Notes: generated by a model not told the origin, from the sequence alone. A stretch of 64,000 bases of DNA from Moraxella oculi (GCF_023336735.1 NZ_JAMBAQ010000008.1:1-64000); one strand, 5' to 3'; shown: positions 1-9,372, numbered from the stretch's first letter. Numbers and translations: made by a program.

Positions 1-1007
1 ACAAAGTTGGCTTTAATGAAGTGAAAGTCGGTGATGTGATCATCAACCAAGATGGCATCAACGCTGGCAATAAGAAAGTTACCAATGTTGCTGATGGTAC
101 AGAGGATGGCGATGCAGTTAATGTCAGCCAGCTGAACAAAGCTAAGGCAGCAGCCACCACTGAGGTCAAAGCAGGTAACAATGTCAGCATCGACAGCACC
201 AAAGGTGCTCAAGGTCAAGACATCTACACCATCAACGCCAAAGACCGTTCAGCGAAAGTCGTTGCTAAAGCTCAAGGTCTGATTGCTGTTGAACAAGGTG
301 AAACAACGAGCATTGACGGTGCTGATACCACAAGCTTTGCCGTTGATCTCACCCAAGCAGCCAAAGATGACATTGCCAAAGGTGTGAAAGCATTAGACAA
401 GGTGGATAACCAAGGTCTGACCTTTAACACTGACAAGGGTGCTACCAATCCTCAAAAACTGGGCAGCACGCTAAATGTCAAGGGTGATAAGAACATCACC
501 ACTCAGGCACAAGGTGACACTGTTGAAGTCAAACTAAGCGATGACATCGCAGTCAACAGCATCACCACAGGTGACAGCAAACTTGACACAACAGGTCTGA
601 CCATCAACGCAGCAACACCTGCCAACACCATCAGCCTGACTGCTCAAGGCTTGAACAACGGTGGTCAACGCATCACCAATGTCGCCCCTGGTGTTGACAT
701 GACGGATGCGGTGAATGTGGGGCAGTTGATGGGAGCTACCAATCAATTGGCTGGTCGCATTGACAATGTCGCCAATCAGTCTAATGCTGGTGTGTCTTCT
801 GCCATGGCAATGGCAGCACTGCCACAGGCTTACATTCCAGGTAAGTCAATGCTGACTGGTGGTATCGCCAGCTACAATGGTGAAGGTGCGGTAGCAGTTG
901 GCTTCTCGAAGCTTTCTGACAATGGTCGCTGGGTGCTAAAAGTATCTGGTTCTGCCGATACCAAAGGTAAAGCAGGCGGTTCGGTGGGTGCAGGTTTCCA
1001 CTTCTAA
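1..1007 (+). CDS. Trimeric autotransporter adhesin, 3' end (Hag/UspA/YadA type)
   Basis: This is the C-terminal part of a surface adhesin; the reading frame is open at the left edge, so the gene starts outside the window. About 335 residues are visible. They contain head/stalk repeats of the YadA class (for example VTNVADGTEDGDAVNVSQL near the start and ITNVAPGVDMTDAVNVGQL further on) and end in a YadA-like membrane anchor from about AGVSSAMAMAALPQAYIPG to a terminal Phe. In this family three copies of the anchor form a 12-stranded outer-membrane barrel that exports the stalk. In Moraxella such proteins (Hag/MID, UspA1, UspA2) mediate adherence, haemagglutination and serum resistance. Which of these it is cannot be decided without the N-terminal part. 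The next gene is another outer-membrane protein, separated by a hairpin. Confidence 0.9.
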   Translation, partial: KVGFNEVKVGDVIINQDGINAGNKKVTNVADGTEDGDAVNVSQLNKAKAAATTEVKAGNNVSIDSTKGAQGQDIYTINAKDRSAKVVAKAQGLIAVEQGETTSIDGADTTSFAVDLTQAAKDDIAKGVKALDKVDNQGLTFNTDKGATNPQKLGSTLNVKGDKNITTQAQGDTVEVKLSDDIAVNSITTGDSKLDTTGLTINAATPANTISLTAQGLNNGGQRITNVAPGVDMTDAVNVGQLMGATNQLAGRIDNVANQSNAGVSSAMAMAALPQAYIPGKSMLTGGIASYNGEGAVAVGFSKLSDNGRWVLKVSGSADTKGKAGGSVGAGFHF

Positions 1008-1027
1008 ACCGCTGTTGTAAGTAGCCC

Positions 1028-1063
1028 ATTCCATACCCTGATGAAATCATTGGGGTATGGAAT
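1028..1063 (+). terminator. Hairpin after the autotransporter gene
   Basis: An 11-bp perfect stem ATTCCATACCC / GGGTATGGAAT lies 20 bp after the autotransporter stop codon. No strong T-run follows, only an AT-rich stretch, so it may be a weak intrinsic terminator or an mRNA 3'-end stabiliser. Confidence 0.55.
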
Positions 1064-1131
1064 TCATTAAAAATTTTCAATTCCTTTATGATCTTAACAA
1101 AATATTATTTTTTGTTACCTAGGATACTATT

Positions 1132-2109
1132 ATGAAAAAAATTACCACATTAAGTGCTGCTGTGGCAATGCTTGCACTGTCAGGCTGTATGGGTACTAAG
1201 CAAATCAGCCAAAATATCACGAGTGAGGGTACCATTGCCGCCGAAGACATCCATTTTCCAAAGCTTGATGATGCATGGCAAAAAGATGGGCAGTTTCCAA
1301 ATCGTGAAAATCTGATGAAGATTCGCCCTGGCATTGCCAAAGATGAATTGTATCAATTGATTGGTCGTCCACACTTTAATGAATCTAGTCGTGCTCGTGA
1401 GTGGGACTACATCATGAAGTTTTATAAGGCTGATGACAGCGTTAAGGTATGTCAGTATAAAGTTATTTTTGATGAAAACTTCCGTGGTCAAGAGTTTTAT
1501 TGGTTGCCAAAAGAGTGTGCTGCTTATGCCAAGCCGCCAAAAGCACCTCAGCCAATCATCAACAACCCAGCACCAATCATCATCAATACTCCAGCACCAG
1601 CACCAGCGCCAGTAGCACCACCACCTGCACCAGTTGAAATCATTAATGAGCGTATCAACCTAGAGGCGGATGCGTTGTTTAAGTTTGACAAGTATAAGCT
1701 AGAAGACATGTTGCCAGCAGGTCGTGCTAAACTTGACGAACTTGCCCAAAAATTACTGGCTTGGGAAGCTCGTGGCGAATCTACTGTGAAGTTGACAGGT
1801 CATACTGACCGTTATGGTAGTGATATGTATAACATGAATCTGTCCATGATGCGTGCAAATACAGTGCGTCAGTATCTGATTTCAAAAGGTGTGAATCCAC
1901 AGACTCTGACCGCAACAGGTGCAGGTGAGACGCAGCCACTACCTCATGTCATCTGTGATATTAAGGCGCCAAAACCTGAGCAAGTCAAATGTCTACAGCC
2001 GAACCGTCGTGTAGAAGTGGATGTTGTTGTCTATGCTCGTGTTTCAAAAGATGAGGTTCAACAAATTAACATGAATCAAGATTATCGAAATTTCAACCAA
2101 GGTCAATGA
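1132..2109 (+). CDS. OmpA-family lipoprotein with N-terminal BamE/SmpA-like domain
   Basis: A 325-residue outer-membrane lipoprotein. Residues 1-19 form a lipoprotein signal ending in the lipobox LALSGC (Cys19 would be lipidated). Residues about 60-130 resemble the SmpA/OmlA (BamE) fold: MKIRPGIAKDELYQLIGRP followed by a WDY motif. A proline/alanine-rich linker (residues about 138-168) joins this to a C-terminal OmpA domain with LTGHTDRYGS and PNRRVEVDV, which in the family binds diaminopimelate in peptidoglycan. The likely role is to anchor the outer membrane to the cell wall. Whether the BamE-like half works in the Bam complex is unknown. AGGA precedes the ATG, and a strong terminator follows. 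Confidence 0.85.
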   Translation: MKKITTLSAAVAMLALSGCMGTKQISQNITSEGTIAAEDIHFPKLDDAWQKDGQFPNRENLMKIRPGIAKDELYQLIGRPHFNESSRAREWDYIMKFYKADDSVKVCQYKVIFDENFRGQEFYWLPKECAAYAKPPKAPQPIINNPAPIIINTPAPAPAPVAPPPAPVEIINERINLEADALFKFDKYKLEDMLPAGRAKLDELAQKLLAWEARGESTVKLTGHTDRYGSDMYNMNLSMMRANTVRQYLISKGVNPQTLTATGAGETQPLPHVICDIKAPKPEQVKCLQPNRRVEVDVVVYARVSKDEVQQINMNQDYRNFNQGQ

Positions 2110-2135
2110 TCACTGATTCAATGTCGTTGAGCATT

Positions 2136-2170
2136 AAAAAAAGCCATTCATCAGATGAGTGGCTTTTTTT
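2136..2170 (+). terminator. Rho-independent terminator of the OmpA-family gene
   Basis: GCCATTCATC pairs with GATGAGTGGC (one G-U pair), flanked by seven A and seven T residues. It can work in both directions and also faces the convergent SCP2-like gene. Confidence 0.9.
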
Positions 2171-2304
2171 AGTATGTCTTTAATCCATGAGACAAATACT
2201 GTCATGGTTATTGTGTTGATGTTTGATCAAATCTTATTGTGGTGACTTTGCCATATCAAAAATGATTGAGTAAATGGCTTAATGCTAAAAATGAGGGATG
2301 ATCA

Positions 2305-2691
2305 TCACCAGTCAGTCAGTTTTAAAATCTCTTTAAACAATGCTTTTTGTTCAGAGCTTGGTTTGGTGGATTGTAAAGAGAGAATGGCACTCATATCGCC
2401 ATCAATATGGATTTTGCCCATCATGAATGCTTCAATAGCGATATTGGTGTCGCCAGTGGTGATGATGTCTTTTAGCGTGGCTTGATCAATCGTGATGGTG
2501 CTGACAGCATCGCCAGCATGCCCTTGGTGTAATTTGCCATCTTTAATATGTAGAAAAGCAGGGGTTTCTTCTTGTTCAGTCGTAACATTGATCACAAGAC
2601 CAATTAAGGTGGGTGGTAGGTTTAGTTGATCGACTGATTCATTCAGTTTTTCAACGGCATCAAACCATGCTTGAGATAAAAATTGAGCCAT
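2305..2691 (-). CDS. SCP2 sterol-binding domain protein
   Basis: A 128-residue cytosolic protein with the fold pattern of the SCP-2 family: a central segment with FLHIKDGKLHQGH, STITIDQATLKDIITTG, then an alpha-helical MGKIHIDGDMSAILSL motif. Small bacterial SCP2 proteins bind hydrophobic ligands such as fatty acyl groups. The UbiJ accessory factor of ubiquinone synthesis also carries this domain, but this stand-alone short form is closer to the general SCP2 type. The start has AGGA seven bases upstream. It is transcribed alone, convergent with the OmpA-family gene. The ligand is not predictable from sequence. Confidence 0.8.
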   Translation of the reverse strand: MAQFLSQAWFDAVEKLNESVDQLNLPPTLIGLVINVTTEQEETPAFLHIKDGKLHQGHAGDAVSTITIDQATLKDIITTGDTNIAIEAFMMGKIHIDGDMSAILSLQSTKPSSEQKALFKEILKLTDW

Positions 2692-3292
2692 AAAATGATC
2701 CTATAGTCCTAAAGCTTCATCAATGATGACACATAACCATGCAACAGTCATCACTAATCAGGCATTATAAAGCAATTTTACCAAAAAAGCACATTCTTCT
2801 AAAAAGTAGGTGGCAATGCTTTTTTGGCAGAGAGTTTTTCTTGATCATTAAAGCTTGAACTTTGCTAAAAAATTGCACACTTACCAAAGATTTTGTCAAA
2901 AAGTTCAAATATTTTTACAAAATATGGTTCAAACTTACATTTGTGTTGTATAATAAAGCGTGAGAACTGTTAACAATCCCATACTTTAAGTATGGAATTT
3001 ATTCAATTCGGTATAAACTATTTTTGGTTTTTAGTACGCAAGCCAAGCCAATCATCGCTGAGCAAGCACTGACTTTGACCCATCAGGTGATTTTGTTGTC
3101 TGCATGATATTTTCCTTATAAAAAATAAGGATTTTTTACAGTTATTTGTTCAATAGTGATGATATTTAAGGTGCTTTGCGTTAAAATATACAAATATAAC
3201 TCAAAAGCGTTGCATTATTGTTACTGCCACTCTCTAAGACCAGCTCAACAATAATACCGCTATATAAATCGGGCTGCACAGGAAAATATCCA
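2692..3292. other. 600-bp region without an annotated gene, upstream of ccoN
   Basis: This divergent region separates the SCP2-like gene and ccoN. It holds a TATAAT at 2949-2954, an inverted repeat CCATACTT-T-AAGTATGG at 2979-2995, and a short minus-strand ORF at 3052-3105 with a good ribosome-binding site. It also has an inverted repeat CCTTAT/ATAAGG at 3114-3130. I looked for an FNR/Anr box (TTGAT-N4-ATCAA), expected before a cbb3 oxidase, and found no clear match. Confidence 0.5.
3052..3105 (-). CDS. Possible 17-residue leader peptide or small ORF
   Basis: ATG at 3105 on the minus strand opens a 17-codon frame (MQTTKSPDGSKSVLAQR) ending in TGA. AAGGA sits seven bases upstream, a better-placed ribosome-binding site than many real genes here have. 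The peptide matches nothing I recognise, has no membrane segment and no attenuation-type codon run. It lies 360 bp upstream of the SCP2-like gene on the same strand. It could be a chance ORF, a small protein or the start of a decayed gene. Confidence 0.2.
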   Translation of the reverse strand: MQTTKSPDGSKSVLAQR

Positions 3293-4783
3293 ATGAGTCT
3301 AACTAAAACAGCAGTAGTGCCGAATATTGACCATGAATATGAAATTACGATCGTGCGTTTTTTTACTATCATGGCGGTATTTTGGGGCATCATTGGCATG
3401 TCAGTGGGTGTGTTCATCGCATCTCAGCTTGCATGGCCAGCACTTAACTTTGATACATCTTGGCTGTCTTTCGGGCGATTAAGACCGCTGCATACCAATG
3501 CGGTGATCTTTGCGTTTGGGGGTTCGGCACTTTTTGCAACTTCTTACTACATCGTACAGCGTACTTGTAAGACTCGTCTGTTTGCACCATACTTGGCATG
3601 GTTTACCTTTTGGGGGTGGCAGGCGGTTATTGTTGCTGCGGTGATTACTTTGCCACTGGGCTTTACCTCTGCCAAAGAGTATGCTGAGCTTGAATGGCCG
3701 ATTGATATCATGATTGCACTGGTGTGGGTCGCTTATGCCATTGTGTTTTTTGGTACTTTAATCAAACGCCAGACCTCGCATATCTATGTGGCGAACTGGT
3801 TCTTTGCTGCGTTCATCATTACCATCGCATTGCTACACATTGTCAATAACTTGGCAATACCTGTGAGTGCTTTTAAAGCGTATTCGCTATTTGGTGGTGC
3901 GACTGATGCGATGGTTCAGTGGTGGTACGGTCATAATGCGGTGGGTTTTTATTTGACTGCTGCATTCTTAGGCATGATGTATTATTTTATTCCTGTGCAA
4001 GTTGGACGCCCTGTATATTCATACCGTCTGTCCATCGTTCACTTTTGGGCCCTCATTGCCTCTTATATGTGGGCAGGTGGTCATCACCTTCACTATTCAG
4101 CACTGCCCGACTGGACACAGTCTTTGGGCATGGTGTTTTCTTTGATTTTGTTTGCTCCTTCTTGGGGTGGTATGATTAATGGTGTGTTGACGCTGTCGGG
4201 CAGTTGGGATAAATTGCGTACCGACCCAATCATTCGTTTCTTGATTGTTGCGTTGTCATTTTATGCCATGAGTACCTTTGAAGGCCCAATGCTTTCTATC
4301 AAAGCGGTGAATGCCATCAGTCATAATACTGACTGGACGGTAGGTCATGTACACTCTGGTGCATTGGGTTGGGTGGGTATGATTACCATCGGTTCGATTT
4401 ATGTGCTATTGCCACGCATTTGGAATAAGGCGAAAATGTATTCAACTCAGCTCATCACTGTGCATTTTTGGTTGGCTACGACTGGCACTGTGCTGTACAT
4501 TGTCGCACTTTGGATTTCTGGCATCACTCAAGGCATGATGTGGCGTGCTACCACTCCAGATGGTACTTTGGCATATGACTTTATTCAGACAGTGGTGGTG
4601 TCTCACTGGCCTTTCGTCGTTCGTGCGTTGGGTGGTGGATTGTATGTGGCAGGCATGTTGGTCATGGCATATAACTGCTATAAGACAATCAAAATGCCAA
4701 GTGTGCCTGAGCACATCGCTGAGCCAGATGAGGTTAATACTGGTAGTGATGAAATGCTTGATACTGACACCGTCAAGGCTTAA
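3293..4783 (+). CDS. ccoN: cbb3-type cytochrome c oxidase subunit I
   Basis: CcoN is the catalytic subunit of the high-affinity cbb3 terminal oxidase in the inner membrane. It carries low-spin haem b and the haem b3-CuB centre that reduces oxygen. The 496-residue product has about twelve membrane segments and the expected His-rich motifs: [40 protein letters not shown], and [18 protein letters not shown] place the start at the ATG after AGGAAAATATCCA. An in-frame ATG 75 bp upstream would add a non-homologous stretch. It is the first gene of a tight ccoNOQP operon; the ccoGHIS maturation genes are not in the window. Confidence 0.96.
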   Translation: MSLTKTAVVPNIDHEYEITIVRFFTIMAVFWGIIGMSVGVFIASQLAWPALNFDTSWLSFGRLRPLHTNAVIFAFGGSALFATSYYIVQRTCKTRLFAPYLAWFTFWGWQAVIVAAVITLPLGFTSAKEYAELEWPIDIMIALVWVAYAIVFFGTLIKRQTSHIYVANWFFAAFIITIALLHIVNNLAIPVSAFKAYSLFGGATDAMVQWWYGHNAVGFYLTAAFLGMMYYFIPVQVGRPVYSYRLSIVHFWALIASYMWAGGHHLHYSALPDWTQSLGMVFSLILFAPSWGGMINGVLTLSGSWDKLRTDPIIRFLIVALSFYAMSTFEGPMLSIKAVNAISHNTDWTVGHVHSGALGWVGMITIGSIYVLLPRIWNKAKMYSTQLITVHFWLATTGTVLYIVALWISGITQGMMWRATTPDGTLAYDFIQTVVVSHWPFVVRALGGGLYVAGMLVMAYNCYKTIKMPSVPEHIAEPDEVNTGSDEMLDTDTVKA

Positions 4784-4794
4784 GGGGGAGAGTC

Positions 4795-5433
4795 ATGTCA
4801 AATATTACTCATGAGATTGTTGAGAAAAATACTGGTTTGTTGGTGATTTTTATTGTCATCGCCATCAGTTTTGCAACTTTGGTTGAGATTGTCCCTTTGA
4901 TTTTTGATGCCAATGACCCTGAACATGGCGGTGTCAATAAGCCATTGCCAAACATGCGTCCTTGGACCGCATTGGAACTAGAAGGGCGTGATATTTATAT
5001 CCGTGAGGGCTGTCATGTGTGTCATACGCAGATGGTAAGACCATTGCGTGCCGAAGTTGAGCGTTATGGGCCATACAGTCGTGCTGCCGAATCGGCTTGG
5101 GATCATCCATTTTTATGGGGTTCTAAGCGTACTGGTCCAGATCTCGCCCGTGTTGGCGGTCGTTATTCTGATCAATGGCACATAGATCATTTGACCGATC
5201 CACGCTCTGTTGTACCTGAATCGGTGATGCCCTCATATCCTTGGCTTGCCAAGAATGAAGTGAATGGCGTAAAAGTGCAACAAAAAATGCGCATCTTTAA
5301 AGAGCGTTTTGGTTTGCCTTATACCGAAGAGGATATTGAAGCGGCACCTGACCAAGTACAGGGGGCGACTGAGCTTGACGCATTGGTTGCTTACTTGCAA
5401 CAGCTTGGTATTGCAATGCAAGGTCAGCGCTAA
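4795..5433 (+). CDS. ccoO: cbb3-type cytochrome c oxidase subunit II
   Basis: CcoO is the membrane-anchored monohaem cytochrome c subunit that passes electrons to CcoN. The 212-residue protein has one N-terminal membrane helix (about residues 16-38) and a haem-binding CHVCH motif at residues 73-77. The [18 protein letters not shown] segment is highly characteristic of the family. The gene starts 11 bp after ccoN with a strong GGGGGAG ribosome-binding site. Its stop codon overlaps the ccoQ start by one base, indicating translational coupling. Confidence 0.97.
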   Translation: MSNITHEIVEKNTGLLVIFIVIAISFATLVEIVPLIFDANDPEHGGVNKPLPNMRPWTALELEGRDIYIREGCHVCHTQMVRPLRAEVERYGPYSRAAESAWDHPFLWGSKRTGPDLARVGGRYSDQWHIDHLTDPRSVVPESVMPSYPWLAKNEVNGVKVQQKMRIFKERFGLPYTEEDIEAAPDQVQGATELDALVAYLQQLGIAMQGQR

Positions 5434-5609
5434 TGAACTGGGGCGTTTTACATAGTATCGCGACAGTGGCAGCATTCATCGCTTTCATTTGCATCGCATG
5501 GTGGGCGTACTCACCAAAGAATAAAAAACGCTTTGAAGAAGATGCACAACTTGCGCTTGACGATGAGTCGATCTCATCGTTGCAAGAGCGCACTAAGGAT
5601 ACACAATGA
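5433..5609 (+). CDS. ccoQ: cbb3-type cytochrome c oxidase subunit IV (CcoQ/FixQ)
   Basis: CcoQ is a small single-span membrane protein that stabilises the cbb3 complex. This 58-residue ORF has one membrane segment (about residues 8-26, ending IAWWAYSPKNKKRF) followed by an acidic tail, the usual CcoQ/FixQ pattern. It overlaps ccoO by one base (TAATG) and ccoP by four bases (ATGA). It is short enough to be missed by ORF calling with a length cutoff. Confidence 0.93.
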   Translation: MNWGVLHSIATVAAFIAFICIAWWAYSPKNKKRFEEDAQLALDDESISSLQERTKDTQ

Positions 5610-6676
5610 GCTTTTTTTGGGGTTCTTGGATTACTGTCCTATCACTCGGCTGTTGGTTATTTATCTTCGGCGTGTTAGTGTGGACACTAAAATCTAAACC
5701 TGTCTTAGAAGAAGATGAGACGACAGGTCATTCATATGACGGCATTAGAGAATACGATAAGCCATTGCCAAAATGGTGGCTGGTAATTTTCTTTGGTACA
5801 TTGATTTGGGGTCTTGGCTACTTCATTTTATTCCCTTCCATTCAGCCAAATGTATGGAAAGGCATCACAACTGTGGAAGTAGATGGTCAACAAGTACCTT
5901 GGACATCGAAAAATGAACTTAACAGTCAGTTGCAAGCGAATAATAAAGTTTTTACGGAAAACTTTGAACAAGGCATCTTGACAAACGCAGGTGCTACCGA
6001 AGCAATCGGCATACTTGCAAAGCTAAATGACTTACAGTCACAAAAGCGCAGTCAGGCGGAAGTAGCACCTGAGCTGCAAGAGCAAATTGATGAACAGGTT
6101 AAGTTGCTTGCTCCTTATGTTGATAAGCTATCAACTGACCCAGAAGCATTGAAAGTGGGTAACAGACTGTTCCTACAAAACTGTGCTCTTTGTCATGGTT
6201 CGAATGCCAAAGGTGGCTTGGGCTATCCAAATTTGACAGATAATGATTGGTTGCATGGGGGTCAAGCTGAAAATATCCTATTGACCATTCATAATGGTCG
6301 TGTCGGTGCAATGGCAGCATGGCAAAAGCAACTGGGTGAATCAGGGGTGCGTGCCGCTGCTGAATATGTGCTTAGCATTTCTGGCAATCAAAACGGCTAT
6401 GACTTAGATCAAGCAAAAGTGCAACAAGGCAAAGCCATCTTTGAGCAAAACTGTGTACTGTGTCATGGTCCTGATGCTAAAGGTCAGATAGCCATGGGGG
6501 CACCGAATTTGACCGATGATATTTGGCTGTTTGGTGGCGACCGTGAATCGATTCGTACCACCATCCGTCATGGTCGTTCTGGTGTGATGCCAGAGTGGCA
6601 GACCAAACTGGGTAATGAGCGTATCATGCTACTTGCTGCGTATGTGCGTTCTTTGTCTCAAAATCCAGTTGAATGA
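5606..6676 (+). CDS. ccoP: cbb3-type cytochrome c oxidase subunit III
   Basis: CcoP is the dihaem cytochrome c subunit that receives electrons from soluble or membrane cytochromes. The 356-residue protein has two membrane helices (about residues 8-28 and 56-76), typical of the longer CcoP type. Two haem-c sites are visible, CALCH at 193-197 and CVLCH at 283-287. Each is followed by a conserved Met-containing ligand region (GAMAAW, GVMPEW). It closes the ccoNOQP operon and is followed by an intrinsic terminator. Confidence 0.96.
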   Translation: MSFFWGSWITVLSLGCWLFIFGVLVWTLKSKPVLEEDETTGHSYDGIREYDKPLPKWWLVIFFGTLIWGLGYFILFPSIQPNVWKGITTVEVDGQQVPWTSKNELNSQLQANNKVFTENFEQGILTNAGATEAIGILAKLNDLQSQKRSQAEVAPELQEQIDEQVKLLAPYVDKLSTDPEALKVGNRLFLQNCALCHGSNAKGGLGYPNLTDNDWLHGGQAENILLTIHNGRVGAMAAWQKQLGESGVRAAAEYVLSISGNQNGYDLDQAKVQQGKAIFEQNCVLCHGPDAKGQIAMGAPNLTDDIWLFGGDRESIRTTIRHGRSGVMPEWQTKLGNERIMLLAAYVRSLSQNPVE

Positions 6677-6692
6677 TTCTTATCCCTCAATG

Positions 6693-6720
6693 AAAAAGAG
6701 CCTTCATTTGGCTCTTTTTT
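6693..6720 (+). terminator. Terminator of the ccoNOQP operon
   Basis: AAAAAGAGCC pairs with GGCTCTTTTTT around a short loop, ending in a T-run 17 bp after the ccoP stop codon. Confidence 0.92.
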
Positions 6721-6970
6721 ATGCAAAATATAATAGTTTGGTTAGGAAATGCCATCACTTATCGGCTTGAATGGCAAAAAAATCAGTCAATGAAAGGCAT
6801 TGTTTTCACATCTTTGGTTGTTTTGCATGGGCATTTTGTTGATGAGCGGACATGCCTTGACGCTGTCAAGAACTGTGAAACCATTACGCACCCATTTTGG
6901 TCATTTGTCCATGTCATGATCATAAAAAGCAGGGATGACCTGCCTTAAATTGATGCGTGGAAAGCAGTTT

Positions 6971-7927
6971 TTAGCGTTGATTTTGGGCATAAATGGCCGC
7001 CTGTAGCCAAATATTTGCTTGAATATAATCATGCACTTTAATGGCTTTTGTGGCATCGGTGGTAACAGCGGCAATGCGAACCACCAATGGCATGATATCA
7101 GGCTCGCGTAAAATGACCACATCAAATAAGGTGATTTCTCGATCAAAAAATAGGGTATGACTAATGCCCAACACTTGCCCTTGGCACCACGCTTCATCTT
7201 CTTGCCCAAAAGTTTCACCAAACAGATAAATACAACTGTGTCCAAAATTAATCTCAACAGGCAACAGGCTTTCAGTTTCTGATGAGTCATTAGGTTGCCA
7301 TGCTCGGATTTTTTTCTCTATGTCTTTAGGGATATGACCGCCATTGGCACTGACAATATCATTGAATGCTCTGTGATAGCGAATGGCGACTGGATCATCG
7401 ACCAAGATGGTTTCGTTTTGGTTGCTGGGTGAAATGTGATACGCCCATGCACTTAGATTGACATAATAGGTTTTGGGAGTTTTGTATTCGTTTCGATTAA
7501 CTGCATAGAGTTGGTCAAAAGCATAGATAACTGTGCCATCTTTACTTTTTAATCGCAAGATGGCATCGTCAGTTGCTTCACAGCGAATGATGCTTTCGAT
7601 GTGGCATTCGACTCCATAAGGGCTATCAACTGCAGGAAAGGCGTTAATGAATGCTTTTGGTGTGCCGTCTTCAAGACTAAGTATTTGTTTGATATGGCAA
7701 GCAGATTGGTGAGCTAATAATAGCTTTTTATCCGAAGGTCTACTTTGGGTCAATCCACTAGGTAGAGTGGGATTCTCTAACATCGCTTGTAGCCAATTTG
7801 GCACATCTTCGCTGATGTGGTCAGTTAAGATTGCCCAATGATCACCATGCCCTGCATTTTGGTCGCAGGGCAAATCTACCTTAGTGGGCGGTACTTCATG
7901 CTTATAGGTATAATGCAGTTGATTCAT
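6971..7927 (-). CDS. Protein of unknown function
   Basis: A 318-residue soluble protein that I do not recognise. There is no signal peptide and no membrane segment. The sequence is rich in His, Asp and aromatic residues. It contains several beta-strand-like stretches, for example VECHIESIIRCEATDDAILRLKSKDG and TIYAFDQLYAVNRNEY, and a C-terminal segment with VVRIAAVTTDATKAIKVHDYI. It is a single gene between the convergent cco operon and the divergent lolC-like gene. Codon use looks like its neighbours. It is probably a lineage-restricted Moraxellaceae protein. Confidence 0.75.
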   Translation of the reverse strand: MNQLHYTYKHEVPPTKVDLPCDQNAGHGDHWAILTDHISEDVPNWLQAMLENPTLPSGLTQSRPSDKKLLLAHQSACHIKQILSLEDGTPKAFINAFPAVDSPYGVECHIESIIRCEATDDAILRLKSKDGTVIYAFDQLYAVNRNEYKTPKTYYVNLSAWAYHISPSNQNETILVDDPVAIRYHRAFNDIVSANGGHIPKDIEKKIRAWQPNDSSETESLLPVEINFGHSCIYLFGETFGQEDEAWCQGQVLGISHTLFFDREITLFDVVILREPDIMPLVVRIAAVTTDATKAIKVHDYIQANIWLQAAIYAQNQR

Positions 7928-8121
7928 GGTGGTTTCTCAAAAAAGTCTGCCATCTTAATAAGGGGGTTGGAGATAAAAATCAAGACTTATCACAGGTTGA
8001 TTGTCATTTTTTTGGTTTTTTATCCAGTTTTTATTGAGTGGGTGATGAAATGTTATGCCAAAATTATCTAAATGGTGTAAACTATGCCATTTGATTAATC
8101 ACTGCTATTTGAGAAAAAGAT

Positions 8122-9363
8122 ATGTTTCGTCCCTTGGCTTTATTTATCGGGCTAAGATATACCAAAGCTGAACGCAAAAATGGCTTCATTTCGTTTATTT
8201 CGCTCATCTCAATGATTGGGCTGACGCTCGGTGTGGCAGCACTGATTACGGTGCTGTCTGTCATGAACGGCTTTGATCGTGAGATGAAAACTCGCATCTT
8301 AGGGATGATTCCCCAAGCTTCTGTCATGTCTTATGACATCATACCAAACTGGCAAGAGCTGTCTTCGGCAATCAGCCAGCAGGATAATAATGTCAAAGCA
8401 ACCGCACCATTCATACAGTTACAAGGCATGCTGGTGGCCAATGGTCAGGTCTCTGGTGTGATGGTGTCTGGCATTGAGCCTGAATATGAAAAAAATGTCT
8501 CCATCGTTGATGATTACATCACCCAAGGCAGCTTGAATGATTTAAAAGCTGGTGAGTTTGGTATTGTACTGGGCGAGAGCTTGGTAGAAAATATGGGTGT
8601 TGGCATGGGTGATAAAATCACGCTGGTGTTGCCTGAGGCGTCACCGTCAGTGGTTGGGGTGATACCCAGATTCAAGCAATTCACCTTGGTCGGTACTTTT
8701 AGCATCAGTAAAGATATTGATGGTGTGATGGGCTTCATCGCCATGCGTGATGCTGGCGTGATGCTTAGGTTGCCAGAGGGTGCGCAGGGCATTCGTATGC
8801 TCACCAAAGACATCTTTAAGGCGCCTGCCACTGCTCAAAATGCCGCTCGGCTTGATGATCGTTTGTACCCTAATGATTGGACAATGACGCATGGCAATCT
8901 GTTCAATGCCGTTAAGATGGAGAAATCCATCATTGGGCTGTTGCTATTTCTCATTGTCGTTGTTGCGGCATTCAACATTGTATCAAGCCTTATCATGTTA
9001 GTGACGGATAAAAAATCTGATATTGCCATTTTAAAGACTTTTGGGGCATCATCCAAATTCATCATGCAAGTATTCATCGTCCAAGGCATGATCATTGGTG
9101 TGATTGGTACGGTGGCAGGAACTGTCTTGGGGCTTGCTTTGACTTATACGGTCAATGACATCGTTACCTATATTGGACAACTGTTTGGTGTGTCGCTTAT
9201 TGCTTCTGGGGCTTATCCTGTGGATTTTTTGCCCACGCAGGTTAAAGTGATGGATATTATCGTGATTGTCATGGCGTCTTTTGTTTTAAGTTTTGTGATG
9301 ACGGTATATCCTGCACTTCGTGCGTCACGCATTCAGCCAGCCCAAGCACTACGCTACGAATGA
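8122..9363 (+). CDS. Lipoprotein-releasing ABC transporter permease (LolC/LolE/LolF type)
   Basis: This inner-membrane permease works with LolD to detach mature lipoproteins and hand them to LolA. The 413-residue protein has the LolC/E layout. There is an N-terminal helix after RYTKAERKNGFISFISLIS, a large periplasmic domain (about residues 45-265) and three C-terminal helices in the FtsX/MacB permease domain. It is directly followed by lolD (9-bp gap). No second permease gene sits beside them, unlike the E. coli lolCDE operon, which suggests a homodimeric LolF-type permease. Family assignment is firm; C versus E versus F is inference. Confidence 0.93.
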   Translation: MFRPLALFIGLRYTKAERKNGFISFISLISMIGLTLGVAALITVLSVMNGFDREMKTRILGMIPQASVMSYDIIPNWQELSSAISQQDNNVKATAPFIQLQGMLVANGQVSGVMVSGIEPEYEKNVSIVDDYITQGSLNDLKAGEFGIVLGESLVENMGVGMGDKITLVLPEASPSVVGVIPRFKQFTLVGTFSISKDIDGVMGFIAMRDAGVMLRLPEGAQGIRMLTKDIFKAPATAQNAARLDDRLYPNDWTMTHGNLFNAVKMEKSIIGLLLFLIVVVAAFNIVSSLIMLVTDKKSDIAILKTFGASSKFIMQVFIVQGMIIGVIGTVAGTVLGLALTYTVNDIVTYIGQLFGVSLIASGAYPVDFLPTQVKVMDIIVIVMASFVLSFVMTVYPALRASRIQPAQALRYE

Positions 9364-9372
9364 GGATAAAAG

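Noticed and set aside
1-1007. Phase-variable homopolymer tract in the adhesin gene
   Set aside because: Moraxella adhesins often have poly-G tracts near their 5' ends, but that part of the gene is outside the window and no such tract occurs in the visible part.
2692-3292. FNR/Anr box before ccoN
   Set aside because: No TTGAT-N4-ATCAA match with fewer than three differences was found; the best fragments (around 3141-3160) are too weak.
6721-6948. 75-codon plus-strand ORF after the cco terminator
   Set aside because: It starts inside the terminator T-run, has no ribosome-binding site and no recognisable protein pattern.
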